Source of the DNA: JAABTH01 sp964390725
Lineage (GTDB): Bacteria; Bacillota; Dethiobacteria; DTU022
Direction of reading: 5' to 3'
Length of the DNA: 64,000 bases
Assembly: GCA_964390725.1 (NCBI GenBank)
Contig: CAYMIW010000007.1
Location: 1-64,000, forward strand
The position numbers and the translations under genes were made by a program. Shown here one piece after another: positions 41,432 through 51,092 of this stretch (position 1 is its first letter; each line of letters begins with the position of its first letter). The notes below the pieces were generated by a model, which was given only the letters and a program-made list of their open reading frames with translations, was not told the DNA's origin and did not search any database.

Positions 41432-42936
41432 TGAATGGCGCAATAATGTTCCAGGGAACAGCTTCTTCAGTTGGTAAAAGCCTGCTTGCGGCAGCATTCT
41501 GCCGTATTTTCAGGCAGGATGGATACAGTGTCGCACCATTCAAAGCGCAAAATATGGCTCTTAATTCATACGTAACCGCTGATGGCCTGGAAATGGGCCG
41601 GGCTCAGGTTATGCAGGCCGAAGCTGCCGGGTTGGACCCGGTAGTTGAAATGAACCCTGTTTTGTTAAAACCGACCTCTGATTGTGGTTCGCAGGTTATT
41701 GTCATGGGCCGTCCGCTTGCAAATATGGAAGCAACGGCTTATTACAAAAAGAAAGAAGAGCTGCTGCCAGTGATAGACAAGGCTTATGCTAAGCTAAAAT
41801 CAGAGCATGATATTGTGGTTATCGAAGGTGCCGGCAGCCCGGCAGAGATAAATTTGAGGGATAAAGATCTGGTTAACATGGGGCTGGCATTAAGAATAAA
41901 TGTTCCGGTAATATTGATTGGTGATATTGATCGGGGAGGAGTTTTCGCTTCAATATACGGGACCTGTTCCCTGTTGGAACAGGAGGAAAAAAAATTAGTG
42001 AAAGGGGTAATTATCAACAAGTTTCGCGGTGATATCAGCCTGCTGGAGAACGGTTTAAGAAAATTGGAGGAGCTAATCGGCAGACCGGTTTTAGGGGTTG
42101 TGCCCCTGGTTCATCTTAACCTTGATGATGAAGATAGTCTGACAGATCGTTTTAGTAAGTCTGCAGCAGGAGAAGGGGTAAAGATACAAGTGATTCGTTT
42201 ACCCCATATCTCTAATTTTACCGACTTTAATCCCCTGGAATTATTCGATGATGTCAAGCTGGGTTATATCCGTGAACCCCATGAACTCGATTCACCCGAC
42301 CTGCTCATTTTACCGGGATCAAAGAATACAATTGAAGACCTGCACTATCTTTATCAAAAGGGCTGGGTCAAGGTTATCAAGGAATATGAAGCCGGGGGTG
42401 GCTTAGTGGCGGGAATCTGCGGCGGTTTCCAGATGCTCGGTTCGAAGATTTCAGATCCGGATCAGCTTGAAAGCAGCAGGATAACCATGGCCGGGCTCGG
42501 GTTTTTCCCGGTCGAAACTGTTATAGAACCTGAAAAATCAACACGTCAGGTTACAGCAGTCTGGCAGTATACAGACAAGGGATATTTTGAAGGAATGCAG
42601 GGCAGTGGTTCTTTAAGCGGTTATGAGATCCACATGGGTCAGACCAGCTACTCACAGGTTGCTCAACCCCTGTATGTTGAAACAACCGGTCAGTGGGAAG
42701 GAGCGGTTAATGAAAAGGGTAATGTTTTTGGCACCTACCTGCACGGATTGTTTGATAACTTACACTGGACAGTAGGATTGCTCAACAACCTGCGCAGGCG
42801 CCGCGGTTTGCCGCTTCAAAAAAATGTTCCTGACGGGAATTATCGTGATTTTAAAGAGAAAGAGTATGACAGGCTTGCAGCTGTAGTACGTGAAAGTATA
42901 GATATCAAACAAGTGTATAAAATCATGTCATGCTGA
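41431..42936 (+). CDS. cbiP: Cobyric acid synthase (CbiP/CobQ)
   Basis: A 501-residue glutamine amidotransferase that amidates four side chains of the corrin ring. The dethiobiotin synthetase-like ATPase half has QGTASSVGKSLLAAA; the glutaminase half has GICGGFQMLG with the nucleophilic Cys and GTYLHGLFDN with the His. ATG 41431 overlaps the upstream TGA by one base. Its presence means the pathway here can work from cobyrinate diamide, not only from salvaged cobinamide. Confidence 0.96.
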   Translation: MNGAIMFQGTASSVGKSLLAAAFCRIFRQDGYSVAPFKAQNMALNSYVTADGLEMGRAQVMQAEAAGLDPVVEMNPVLLKPTSDCGSQVIVMGRPLANMEATAYYKKKEELLPVIDKAYAKLKSEHDIVVIEGAGSPAEINLRDKDLVNMGLALRINVPVILIGDIDRGGVFASIYGTCSLLEQEEKKLVKGVIINKFRGDISLLENGLRKLEELIGRPVLGVVPLVHLNLDDEDSLTDRFSKSAAGEGVKIQVIRLPHISNFTDFNPLELFDDVKLGYIREPHELDSPDLLILPGSKNTIEDLHYLYQKGWVKVIKEYEAGGGLVAGICGGFQMLGSKISDPDQLESSRITMAGLGFFPVETVIEPEKSTRQVTAVWQYTDKGYFEGMQGSGSLSGYEIHMGQTSYSQVAQPLYVETTGQWEGAVNEKGNVFGTYLHGLFDNLHWTVGLLNNLRRRRGLPLQKNVPDGNYRDFKEKEYDRLAAVVRESIDIKQVYKIMSC

Positions 42937-43015
42937 AATAAACAAAAGTGATAAAAATTTCAGCAGTTTTTATTTTAGGTAGGCTAAATAAATTATTTAA
43001 ATTTGGAGGTAAAAA

Positions 43016-44119
43016 ATGTCTGAAGAAAAGCAAATGGAAAAAAAGCTACAAGAAATAATCAAGTTGATTAAACCACTTGATCAATCAGCCATGCAAAAGG
43101 CGCTGGTTCGAATGGATAACCTGACCAAGCCGCAGGGAAGCTTGGGCCGCATGGAAAACCTGGCGGTTCAACTGGCAGGAATTAGCGGAGATTTTTTCCC
43201 TGTTGACTCAGGAAAGCGTGTTTATGTAATGGCAGCAGATCATGGAGTGACTGAGGAAGGAATCAGCGCTTATCCTTCAGAAGTGACTGTGCAGATGGTA
43301 GCTAATTTTGTTAACGGTGGCGCGGCAATAAATGTTTTAGGGCGTCATAACAATGTGGAAGTTGAAGTGGTTGATGTCGGGGTAAAGGTCGAATCCGGGC
43401 TTCCAGGGGTTAAAAAAATGAGAGTTAAGGCCGGGACCGATAATTTTTATTGCAAACCGGCAATGAGTCGTGTTGAGGCCTTGCAGGCGATCATGGCCGG
43501 AGTGCGGTGTGCTGCTGAAGCGTCCGACCAGAAAATCAAGGTTCTGGCAACCGGGGAGATGGGGATTGGCAATACCACAGCCAGCAGTGCAGTTATGGCG
43601 GCTTTAACCGGTTACGAGGTCTCCCTTGTTGTCGGTCGTGGTACGGGCCTCGATGATGATAAGCTAATTCACAAACAAGAAATTGTTTCCGGGGCGCTTG
43701 AACTTCATAAACCCGACTCGTCCGATCCGGTTTCCGTTCTAAGTGCTGTTGGTGGTCTTGAAATCGCTGCATTAACAGGTTTGATCATTGGTGCTGCCGC
43801 CTACAGAATCCCAGTTGTTATCGATGGCTTTATTTCAAGCACTGCTGCCCTTGTTGCTGTAAAAATGCATCCCGGAGTCAGGGATTATCTAGTTCCTTCT
43901 CATCTTTCTGCTGAATCGGGTCATGCCTTATTAATGGATTTTTTAAATTTGAAACCGTATATTAATATGGGTATGCGCCTTGGAGAAGGCACCGGGGCTG
44001 TCCTGGCGATGAACCTGATTGAAGCTGCTGCCAGGGTCACCCTGGAAATGTCTACCTTTGAAGATGCTAATGTCAGTAACAAAGAAGATAAAGCAGTAAA
44101 AGAGCAGGGAGGAAAATAG
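43016..44119 (+). CDS. cobT: Nicotinate-nucleotide--dimethylbenzimidazole phosphoribosyltransferase
   Basis: A 367-residue enzyme that makes alpha-ribazole phosphate, activating the lower ligand. LTKPQGSLGRME, ADHGVTEEGISAYPSEVT, GEMGIGNTTASSA and RLGEGTGAVLAM with the catalytic Glu are present. TTGGAGG precedes the ATG. It sits 79 bases after cbiP. The tail of about 15 charged residues is longer than usual. Confidence 0.96.
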   Translation: MSEEKQMEKKLQEIIKLIKPLDQSAMQKALVRMDNLTKPQGSLGRMENLAVQLAGISGDFFPVDSGKRVYVMAADHGVTEEGISAYPSEVTVQMVANFVNGGAAINVLGRHNNVEVEVVDVGVKVESGLPGVKKMRVKAGTDNFYCKPAMSRVEALQAIMAGVRCAAEASDQKIKVLATGEMGIGNTTASSAVMAALTGYEVSLVVGRGTGLDDDKLIHKQEIVSGALELHKPDSSDPVSVLSAVGGLEIAALTGLIIGAAAYRIPVVIDGFISSTAALVAVKMHPGVRDYLVPSHLSAESGHALLMDFLNLKPYINMGMRLGEGTGAVLAMNLIEAAARVTLEMSTFEDANVSNKEDKAVKEQGGK

Positions 44120-44122
44120 CTG

Positions 44123-44740
44123 TTGGAGTTATATCTTATCCGTCATGGTGAAACCGAGTCAAACATAGAAAAACGTTATCTGGGTTGGACAGAGTCGCCC
44201 CTGTCGGAAAAAGGGCTTTGCCAGGCAGAAAAAGCAGGCCATATTCTGGCTGACAAGCAAATTAATGCCATTTACTGTAGTGATCTCAGCAGAGCCAGTC
44301 ATACGGCGCAAATCATTGGAAGGCACTATTGTTTGAAGCCGGAAACAACCCCGCTTTTACGTGAAATTAATTTTGGACAATGGGAAGGTTTAACTTATAA
44401 AGAAATTGAAGCATCCTGGGGTAGCCAGGTATCCTGCTGGCTGGATAATCCCTTTCATAAATCTGCGCCTGGTGGAGAAACGGTAAAAGAGGTTGGGGAG
44501 AGGATGCAAATATTTTTTAGAAGACTCATTAAACAGTACCCTGACGGCCAACGGGTGGCAGCAGTAAGTCACGGCGGCTCTATCCGCGCTTTACTCCACA
44601 GCATTATGGGTTTGAGTAGAAAAAGTTTCTGGGATATCAAAATCGATAATGCATCGATCAGCCTGGTTCGTTTTGAAGACGGGGAGTCCAGGGTCATATA
44701 TTACAATCGAACTGAACATCTTCAATCAGAGTGCCACTAA
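44123..44740 (+). CDS. cobC: Alpha-ribazole phosphatase-like histidine phosphatase
   Basis: A 205-residue histidine phosphatase with LIRHGETESN and its phosphorylated His at the N-terminus, CSDLSRASHTAQI and VSHGGSIRALL. In this operon it probably removes the phosphate from alpha-ribazole-5'-phosphate or adenosylcobalamin phosphate. The TTG start at 44123 lies three bases after cobT and follows AGGGAGG. Confidence 0.9.
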   Translation: MELYLIRHGETESNIEKRYLGWTESPLSEKGLCQAEKAGHILADKQINAIYCSDLSRASHTAQIIGRHYCLKPETTPLLREINFGQWEGLTYKEIEASWGSQVSCWLDNPFHKSAPGGETVKEVGERMQIFFRRLIKQYPDGQRVAAVSHGGSIRALLHSIMGLSRKSFWDIKIDNASISLVRFEDGESRVIYYNRTEHLQSECH

Positions 44741-44753
44741 GGAGGTAACCCTA

Positions 44754-45425
44754 ATTATTAACAGTAAACCCGACGATAAAGTATTTGTCTCCTGGAGCGG
44801 AGGTAAAGACGCATATCTTTCACTGGTGATTGCTTCAGAAATGGGTCTTAAGCCAGTTTGTCTGCTAAGTTTTGTCGGTATGGAAGGCAGAAGTCGATCA
44901 CATGGTTTAAAAATTGAATTATTACAAGAGCAATCCAAATCCCTGGGAATTGACCTATATACAGAAGCGGTTACCTGGGAAGGGTACGAACAGGGTTTTG
45001 AAAAAGCCGTCAGCGCAATACAAGAAAAATATGGTATCAGTGGTGGAGTATTTGGTGACATCAACCTTATTGAACACCATGATTGGGTTAAAAAAATGGC
45101 CGACCGTTGTGGTTTTGATTATAATCTTCCCCTTTGGCAGATGAAAGAAAAGTCTGTTTCGGAAGAGCTTTTGAAACGTGGTGGAAAAGCGCTTCTGGTT
45201 GCGATTCGGAATGACCTTGTTGACGAAAAATGGCTGGGAAAGACCATGGATGATGAATATATCCAATACTGCCTGGCTAATAATATTTCACCCTGCGGTG
45301 AAAAAGGAGAAGCGCACACCCTGGTTGTAGATGGACCGTTATTTAAAAAACCGTTTTCATACAAAATCGCCCGGATTAGCCGTTCAGGTAAATATTCTTT
45401 TATAGATATTACCCCTGGCCAATAA
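44754..45425 (+). CDS. Dph6-like PP-loop ATPase at the end of the B12 operon, probable ATT start
   Basis: About 223 residues of the PP-loop ATP pyrophosphatase family related to eukaryotic/archaeal diphthine-ammonia ligase. The PP-loop is SWSGGKDAYLS, followed by VFGDINLIEHHDW and GEKGEAHTLVVDGPLF. Bacteria lack diphthamide, so the function must differ; its position suggests a step in corrinoid metabolism, perhaps amidation. The only ATG in frame (44649) lies 92 bases inside cobC. A strong GGAGG at 44741-44745 is followed after eight bases by ATT 44754, which gives the normal family length. I take ATT as the start. Confidence 0.8.
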   Translation: MINSKPDDKVFVSWSGGKDAYLSLVIASEMGLKPVCLLSFVGMEGRSRSHGLKIELLQEQSKSLGIDLYTEAVTWEGYEQGFEKAVSAIQEKYGISGGVFGDINLIEHHDWVKKMADRCGFDYNLPLWQMKEKSVSEELLKRGGKALLVAIRNDLVDEKWLGKTMDDEYIQYCLANNISPCGEKGEAHTLVVDGPLFKKPFSYKIARISRSGKYSFIDITPGQ

Positions 45426-45482
45426 GCTGCCGAAATATTAATTATACAAATGCGGATCTTTGTCAGACGAAATAAAATATTC

Positions 45483-45508
45483 ATTCCCGGCCATTGTTGG
45501 CCGGGAAT
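45483..45508. other. GC-rich hairpin between the B12 locus and the aminotransferase
   Basis: ATTCCCGGCCA (45483-45493), a four-base loop and TGGCCGGGAAT (45498-45508) form a perfect 11-bp stem. There is no T-run on the plus strand, so it is not a classic terminator. TGTGATAAAAT follows, which resembles an extended -10 box for the aminotransferase gene. Confidence 0.5.
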
Positions 45509-45549
45509 TGTGATAAAATACTCTAAAACGAATTTGGAGGAATAGTAAC

Positions 45550-46740
45550 ATGTTATCAACAAGAGCAGTCAGTCTTTCTTCATCACCAACGTTGGCCATC
45601 GATTCCAAGGCAAAGAAAATGGTTGCTGAAGGTAAAGATGTAATAAACTATGGTGCAGGAGAACCTGATTTTGATACCCCGGTACATATTCGGACAGCAG
45701 CGGTGAAAGCGCTTAATGATGGACATACACGCTATACTCCCTCTTCGGGTATACCCGAGCTTAGAGAAGCAATTTGTGCCAAACTTTTAAGAGATAATGG
45801 TTTGCAATACGATCCGGGCCAGATTATCGTAAGCAACGGCGCCAAGCATTCGCTCGCTAACATATTTGCTTCGATACTGAACGAGGGAGATGAAGTAATA
45901 ATACCCGCACCTTACTGGGTTAGCTATCCGGAGCAGGCCAAGCTTTTTGGCGGTGTACCCGTTGTATTGGAAACCGGCGAACGAACTAATCACAAGATCG
46001 ATCCTACAGCCCTGGCAGAAAAAATAACTGCTAAAACAAAAGCCCTGGTTTTAAACAGCCCCTGCAACCCGACCGGTCTTGTTTATAGCAGGGCTGAACT
46101 GGAAGCTATCGCAGAAATAGCAGTAAATAAAGGCATTTATATTCTTTCTGACGAAGTGTACGAAAAATTTATTTACAGTGGGGAACATGTTTCAATAGCT
46201 TCATTTGGAGAACAGATAAAAGATCTGACGATAGTAATAAATGGCGCTTCAAAAACCTACGCAATGACCGGCTGGCGAATTGGCTATACAGCTTCAAACA
46301 GTGAACTGGCAGGTATTATGGCTAACATTCAAAGCCACACGGCATCAAACCCCAACTCGATCGCCCAGCACGCATTTGTGGCGGCATTAAATGAGCCCCA
46401 GGATTGTATTCAAGAGATGTGGAATGCTTTTGAGCAGAGAAGAAACTACATGACTGAGCGTTTTGATAAAATGAAATCTGTATCCTACCTGAAACCGGAC
46501 GGAGCCTTCTACCTGTTTGTTAACATTGCGGCTACTTTTAAACAAAAATTAAATGGCCGCCTTATCACTGATGGGAATGGTTTTGCCGATCAACTTTTGG
46601 AACATGGACTTGTTGCTGTAGTCCCGGGCGATGGTTTCGGGGCACCAGAGTATGTGAGGCTTTCTTATGCTACATCAATGGAGAAGATTAAAATTGGTCT
46701 GGATCGGTTTGAGCAATTCCTGAACCAGCTCCGGGATTGA
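45550..46740 (+). CDS. Class I aminotransferase (aspartate aminotransferase-like)
   Basis: A 396-residue PLP aminotransferase of fold type I, subgroup I-gamma like. GAGEPDFDTP, NSPCNPTG, DEVYEKFIY, the PLP Lys in NGASKTYAMTGWRIGY and RLSYATS are visible. It probably interconverts aspartate/glutamate and oxoacids; aromatic or other substrates are possible. TTTGGAGG precedes the ATG, and a strong terminator follows. It is a single-gene unit next to the B12 locus. Confidence 0.92.
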   Translation: MLSTRAVSLSSSPTLAIDSKAKKMVAEGKDVINYGAGEPDFDTPVHIRTAAVKALNDGHTRYTPSSGIPELREAICAKLLRDNGLQYDPGQIIVSNGAKHSLANIFASILNEGDEVIIPAPYWVSYPEQAKLFGGVPVVLETGERTNHKIDPTALAEKITAKTKALVLNSPCNPTGLVYSRAELEAIAEIAVNKGIYILSDEVYEKFIYSGEHVSIASFGEQIKDLTIVINGASKTYAMTGWRIGYTASNSELAGIMANIQSHTASNPNSIAQHAFVAALNEPQDCIQEMWNAFEQRRNYMTERFDKMKSVSYLKPDGAFYLFVNIAATFKQKLNGRLITDGNGFADQLLEHGLVAVVPGDGFGAPEYVRLSYATSMEKIKIGLDRFEQFLNQLRD

Positions 46741-46775
46741 TTGGTGTATGAAAAATTTGTAGATTATATGTTTAA

Positions 46776-46809
46776 GGAGGGTGCCATCGGCACCCTCCAC
46801 GTATTTTTT
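46776..46809. terminator. Rho-independent terminator between convergent genes
   Basis: GGAGGGTGCC (46776-46785), a three-base loop and GGCACCCTCC (46789-46798), then ACGTATTTTTT. It ends the aminotransferase transcript and its perfect stem may also stop the convergent pucR transcript. Confidence 0.9.
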
Positions 46810-46835
46810 ACAACCCGGGGCAATTAACTGATTAA

Positions 46836-48110
46836 TCAGGAGATCATTTTCAGGGCCTGCAGATAACGATAAATAAAAAGCCCTATGTTAAGCTGCAGGG
46901 CGTCATCGGGTTGCAGGGGGTCGAGTCCGGTTAGTTTGTGGACCTGCTCCAGGCGGTATTTCATGGTGTGCCTGTGTACATAAAGTTTTTCTGATGCTTT
47001 TTTTATGCTGCATGACTTCATATACTGGCGCAGGGTTTTTAAGAGCGCCCCTTCGCTATTTTGATCGTATTCAAGCAGGGGTGCGGTAGTTTCATTAAAA
47101 TAGCACATTAATGTTTCAAAATTTTTTATATCCATGATCAGGCGATACAATCCCAGGTTTTTATAGGGTAGCACTTCCTCTGCTTCCACTAGTTTAAGCT
47201 CTGCAGCATGCAGTGCTTTCTTTGCTTCACCGAGAGCCGGTTTGATCCCGGTGATATCGTTGTGTAAACAGCTTAACCCTGCCTGGATCGAATAATCAGG
47301 AAACGCTGTTTTAAAATTATCTATTACTCCTTGTATTACTTCCAGGTTCAGGGCCATGGAATCACCCGCAAGCTGACTGGATTGAAGTAATATGGTTGAT
47401 GACCGTTCAGAAGGCCCTAACAGAAAGGGAACATGCAGTTCTTGCAGCAGCCTGATCAAAATTATGTCTGCCTGTCTGATTATTTTTAAATGGTCTTCAA
47501 CGGAACCTGCCGGGGTTTTGTTTTTTATATTACTGAAAGAGATAATTGCAACAACAATTGGTTCTTTCGCTTCCAGGTTGAAACGAGCCAGTTCAAGGTG
47601 ATAATCCTGCGGGTTGTTAGTGTTGAGAAGCTGTAGCCATAGGTTTTTCATCGTCTTAGCCTGCCGTTCAAGCTTATCCCCGGGGCTCTTTTCTTCTGTT
47701 CCTGTTGCTTCAGAATAGGCATCCTGAACAAGTTTGTTCATCAGTGCCTTAGTGATGCTCTTAAAGCTGATATCAGAGGGAATTTCAATTATGGGGATTG
47801 AATGGTTTTCAGCAAGCGCAATAAATGAATCCGGCAATTTTTGGACGTAATGGCCGGTTTGTATCGCTACGGCAGCTAATTTTTTTGCCGCGAAAAGTTC
47901 AATCATACCTTCCTGGTTACCCGGACTCTGATTGTTAAAGTCATGGGCGGTTGTAATGAGCAGTTCTCCCGGCTCAATATGGCTCAAGTCGTCCAGAATC
48001 TCCAGAATGTTGACCCACAAAATGATATTCTGCAGACCTGATTCACCTGTCAACAGACGACATTTTTGAAAGACTTCCATTTCCAGAGCTTCGGCAACAG
48101 TAACCGGCAA
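46836..48110 (-). CDS. PucR-family transcriptional regulator
   Basis: About 424 residues. The PucR N-terminal domain spans about 1-130 (TVAEALEMEVFQKCRLLTGE, GELLITTAHDF), a GGDEF-like middle domain about 160-330, and the PucR helix-turn-helix is at the end (LLKTLRQYMKSCSIKKASEKLYVHRHTMKYRLE, quoted in parts: LYVHRHTMKYRLEQV). Such regulators control amino-acid or purine catabolism. The start is uncertain: TTG 48110 follows AGGGG by eight bases; TTG 48131 is also open. It is divergent from the kam genes, so it is the likely regulator of lysine aminomutase expression. Confidence 0.9.
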   Translation of the reverse strand: MPVTVAEALEMEVFQKCRLLTGESGLQNIILWVNILEILDDLSHIEPGELLITTAHDFNNQSPGNQEGMIELFAAKKLAAVAIQTGHYVQKLPDSFIALAENHSIPIIEIPSDISFKSITKALMNKLVQDAYSEATGTEEKSPGDKLERQAKTMKNLWLQLLNTNNPQDYHLELARFNLEAKEPIVVAIISFSNIKNKTPAGSVEDHLKIIRQADIILIRLLQELHVPFLLGPSERSSTILLQSSQLAGDSMALNLEVIQGVIDNFKTAFPDYSIQAGLSCLHNDITGIKPALGEAKKALHAAELKLVEAEEVLPYKNLGLYRLIMDIKNFETLMCYFNETTAPLLEYDQNSEGALLKTLRQYMKSCSIKKASEKLYVHRHTMKYRLEQVHKLTGLDPLQPDDALQLNIGLFIYRYLQALKMIS

Positions 48111-48188
48111 CAGCTTAACCCCTTTTCGCAAAAAAGATGACCCTGATTATAAGTATATATTCAACCAAATTGGTAATTTTCCTGCTAT

Positions 48189-48207
48189 TTTATACATTGT
48201 GTATAAA
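48189..48207. promoter_or_regulatory. Inverted repeat between pucR and kamB, candidate operator
   Basis: TTTATAC (48189-48195), five bases and GTATAAA (48201-48207) form a perfect inverted repeat in the 320-base gap between the divergent genes. The gap (48111-48430) has no other feature I can support. The repeat may be the binding site of the PucR-type regulator. Confidence 0.4.
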
Positions 48208-48430
48208 GAAAAGAAACTATTTTTAGCCTGAACAGATAATGTATGGGCGGGCGATATTTAGTAAACTTAAACCAGATTCTACTGCTGATAAAATTACTGC
48301 GGTTTCTTAAGCCTTAATATATGAAACAGCGTAAACACCCGAACACTTAAGTAATGAACGGAAAAAATATTTCAGCCGCAGTAGGATCTTTTTTTATCCA
48401 TTTCAGAATACTACAATGGGGTAACCGGGA

Positions 48431-49483
48431 ATGTCGGATCTTTTTAATCTGGTCAGCAATCACCACGGCAGGGCTACTGCCATAGTTGGCATGACTAAGA
48501 ATGTGGGTAAAACAGTGACACTGAACCACCTGGTCAGAGAATATGAAAAAAAAGGGGTGGCAGTTGGTCTGGTTTCCGCCGGTTATGATGGAGAGCGTTT
48601 TGACAGGCTTACCCTGAAGGAAAAACCTCGCATATATGCTCCGCGAGGTTCAATTGTTGCAACGGCAGAAGCTTGTTTTGAAGCAGCTGATGCAGTCCTT
48701 GAATTAATTGAAACTTCTACTTTTTCCACACCCCTTGGCCCTGTTTGTCTCGCAGAGGTAAAAATGGAAGGTCTGGTTGAACTGGCCGGACCGGGCAGCG
48801 TGAGCAGCTTAAAGCAGCTTATAAACGGTTTGTTGTCTTTTGGAGCCGAACATGTGCTTGTTGATGGAGCTATAAACAGGCTTGCCTCTGCATCGCCTAT
48901 GGTTACCGACGCTACCATTCTGGCTTCGGGAGCTTCCCTTGGGCCGACGATGGATGATGTTATAAGAAAGACATTGTTTCGCAGGGATCTTTTTACAAAA
49001 ACTGTTTTGGTAGAGGAAACTATGGCAAGGGCAGCCCGGGAAGGTATTGAAAAAGGCCATGCTGCGCTGCTGCACCGGGATGGTAGCGATTACAGGGTTG
49101 AGCCGGTCAGGGGCACCATACCCTTGCTGGCCGGGGCACAGTTACTGGGCAAGTGCAGTGAGGAAACTGCTGCCCTGGTTTTTGGCGGAGCGCTTGTTGA
49201 TGACACCCTGCAGGATATCATGGAATTTTTTAAAGAACTACCCCTGGTTGTAGTTAATGATGCAACCAGGTTTTTTATTTCCCCGGAAATTTATAACCGT
49301 TTCATCAGCAGAGGTGGGGATATCTACGTCTTAAATGAAATGAAACTGCTGGCTGTATCCCTTAATCCGACTGATCCAAGCGGTCGCGATTATAATCCCC
49401 AGCTGTTTCTGGAAAAGATGGGAGAGGCTCTAAAGCCCTGTCCGGTTTATGATCTTTTATACCAGGAAGGGTTTGTTCATTAA
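48431..49483 (+). CDS. kamB: Lysine 5,6-aminomutase reactivase subunit KamB-like
   Basis: A 350-residue P-loop protein with VGMTKNVGKTVTLNHL near the N-terminus. It lies directly upstream of kamD and kamE with a 20-base gap. In known gene sets KamB works with KamC, a MutS-like ATPase, to release damaged cobalamin from the aminomutase. No kamC is present in this window. The identification rests on the P-loop type and the gene order. GGGG lies ahead of the ATG, a weak site. Confidence 0.8.
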   Translation: MSDLFNLVSNHHGRATAIVGMTKNVGKTVTLNHLVREYEKKGVAVGLVSAGYDGERFDRLTLKEKPRIYAPRGSIVATAEACFEAADAVLELIETSTFSTPLGPVCLAEVKMEGLVELAGPGSVSSLKQLINGLLSFGAEHVLVDGAINRLASASPMVTDATILASGASLGPTMDDVIRKTLFRRDLFTKTVLVEETMARAAREGIEKGHAALLHRDGSDYRVEPVRGTIPLLAGAQLLGKCSEETAALVFGGALVDDTLQDIMEFFKELPLVVVNDATRFFISPEIYNRFISRGGDIYVLNEMKLLAVSLNPTDPSGRDYNPQLFLEKMGEALKPCPVYDLLYQEGFVH

Positions 49484-49503
49484 TTTATTGAAGAGAGAGG
49501 AAT

Positions 49504-51090
49504 GTGAATCCGGTGGAGAATAAGTTGGATCTTGATCAAAACAAAGTTGTTCTGGCCAGAGAAACTGCCGGAAAGATAGCGGATCGTCTGCATGAATGGA
49601 TTGGCGACTACACTACTACAACTACTGAAAGGGCTGCAGCAAGGCTGTTGGGCATAGACGGGGTTGACCAGGGGGATGTGCCTTTGGCTAATGTTATGGT
49701 TGACAAACTTGAAGAGGCTGGAATATTAAACCGTGGTCTTGTTCCCTGGCTTGCCCGTGCCATGGCCGAGAGGCAGGAAAACGCCCAGCAGATTGCCGAA
49801 AATCTTGCTTCCGGAAAATTGTCTGTTACAGCTGTTGCTGATTGCCCGGAAGAAAAATGGCGTGATATTGCTGATAAGATGGCAGTTGAAGCGGCGGCTA
49901 AGATAAAAACGGTTAAAAAGAAACGGGAGGAAATGAAAAAGAAAGCGGCTCCTTCTGGGAAACCCATGCTTTACGTGATAGTTGCAACCGGTAACGTTTA
50001 TGAAGATGCCGTTCAGGCAAAAGCGGCAGCCCTCCAGGGGGCTGATATAGTAGCGGTCATCCGTCATACCGGCCAGAGTTTGCTTGATTATGTGCCCTAT
50101 GGGCCAACTACCGAAGGCTTTGGTGGCACATATGCCACCCAGGAAAACTTCAGGATTGTGCGCAGGGCGCTCGATGAAGCGGGAGAAGAGACTGGTCGTT
50201 ATATAAACCTGGTCAATTATGCTTCAGGTCTGTGTATGCCTGAAATATCAGCAATGGGGGCAATTGAGCGTCTGGACATGATGCTTAATGATGCCATGTA
50301 CGGGATATTATTCCGTGATATCAATATGCGCCGGACATTTATAGACCAGCATTTTTCCAGGATGATCAATGCCTTTGCCGGCGTTATTATCAATACAGGT
50401 GAAGATAACTACCTGACCACGGCTGACGCATACGAAAAGGGTTACACAGTTCTGGCTTCACAGTTTATTAATGAACAGCTTGCTTTAAGGTCCGGGCTTA
50501 AAGAAGAACAGATGGGTTTGGGCCATGCTTTTGAGATAGATCCGGATATGGAAGACGGCCTCTTAATGGAGATAGCCCAGGCTCAGCTCTGCCGCGAACT
50601 ATTTCCGAAGTCGCCTTTGAAATATATGCCGCCTACCAAGCATGTTACTGGTGATGTTTTTAAGACTTACCTGATTAATGGAATGTATAACCTGGTTTCG
50701 GTAATGACCGGCCAGGAAATACAATTGCTGGGTATGCTTACAGAAGCTATCCACACCCCATTTATCAGCGACCGTTACCTGAGTATTGCTAACAGCAGTT
50801 ATATTTTCAACAATGCCCGCCATCTTGGCGAAGAGATAACATTTGTTGAAAATGGGAAAATACAGAAGCGGGCAACTTACCTTCTTGATCAAGCCTGTGA
50901 AATGCTGCAGGAGATAGAAAAAATATCACTTGAGGCAGCGATGGAACAGGGTTTGTTTGCCGATATAAAACGTACTCGTGAAGGCGGGAAAGGTGGCAAT
51001 GGAGTGATTGAAAAACACAAAGAATATTACAACCCGTTTTTTGAACTGTTCCTCAATCATGCAGAGCCGCTTGAAGGGAGGCAGTCCTGA
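49504..51090 (+). CDS. kamD: Lysine 5,6-aminomutase, alpha subunit
   Basis: A 528-residue large subunit of the adenosylcobalamin- and PLP-dependent enzyme that moves the epsilon-amino group of D-lysine or beta-lysine to carbon 5. The (beta/alpha)8 barrel spans most of the protein (VIVATGNVYEDAVQAKAAA, YGPTTEGFGGTYATQENF, HTPFISDRYLS). The N-terminus is helical. Start is GTG 49504 after GAGAGGA. The beta subunit follows after two bases. Confidence 0.94.
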   Translation: MNPVENKLDLDQNKVVLARETAGKIADRLHEWIGDYTTTTTERAAARLLGIDGVDQGDVPLANVMVDKLEEAGILNRGLVPWLARAMAERQENAQQIAENLASGKLSVTAVADCPEEKWRDIADKMAVEAAAKIKTVKKKREEMKKKAAPSGKPMLYVIVATGNVYEDAVQAKAAALQGADIVAVIRHTGQSLLDYVPYGPTTEGFGGTYATQENFRIVRRALDEAGEETGRYINLVNYASGLCMPEISAMGAIERLDMMLNDAMYGILFRDINMRRTFIDQHFSRMINAFAGVIINTGEDNYLTTADAYEKGYTVLASQFINEQLALRSGLKEEQMGLGHAFEIDPDMEDGLLMEIAQAQLCRELFPKSPLKYMPPTKHVTGDVFKTYLINGMYNLVSVMTGQEIQLLGMLTEAIHTPFISDRYLSIANSSYIFNNARHLGEEITFVENGKIQKRATYLLDQACEMLQEIEKISLEAAMEQGLFADIKRTREGGKGGNGVIEKHKEYYNPFFELFLNHAEPLEGRQS

Positions 51091-51092
51091 TA

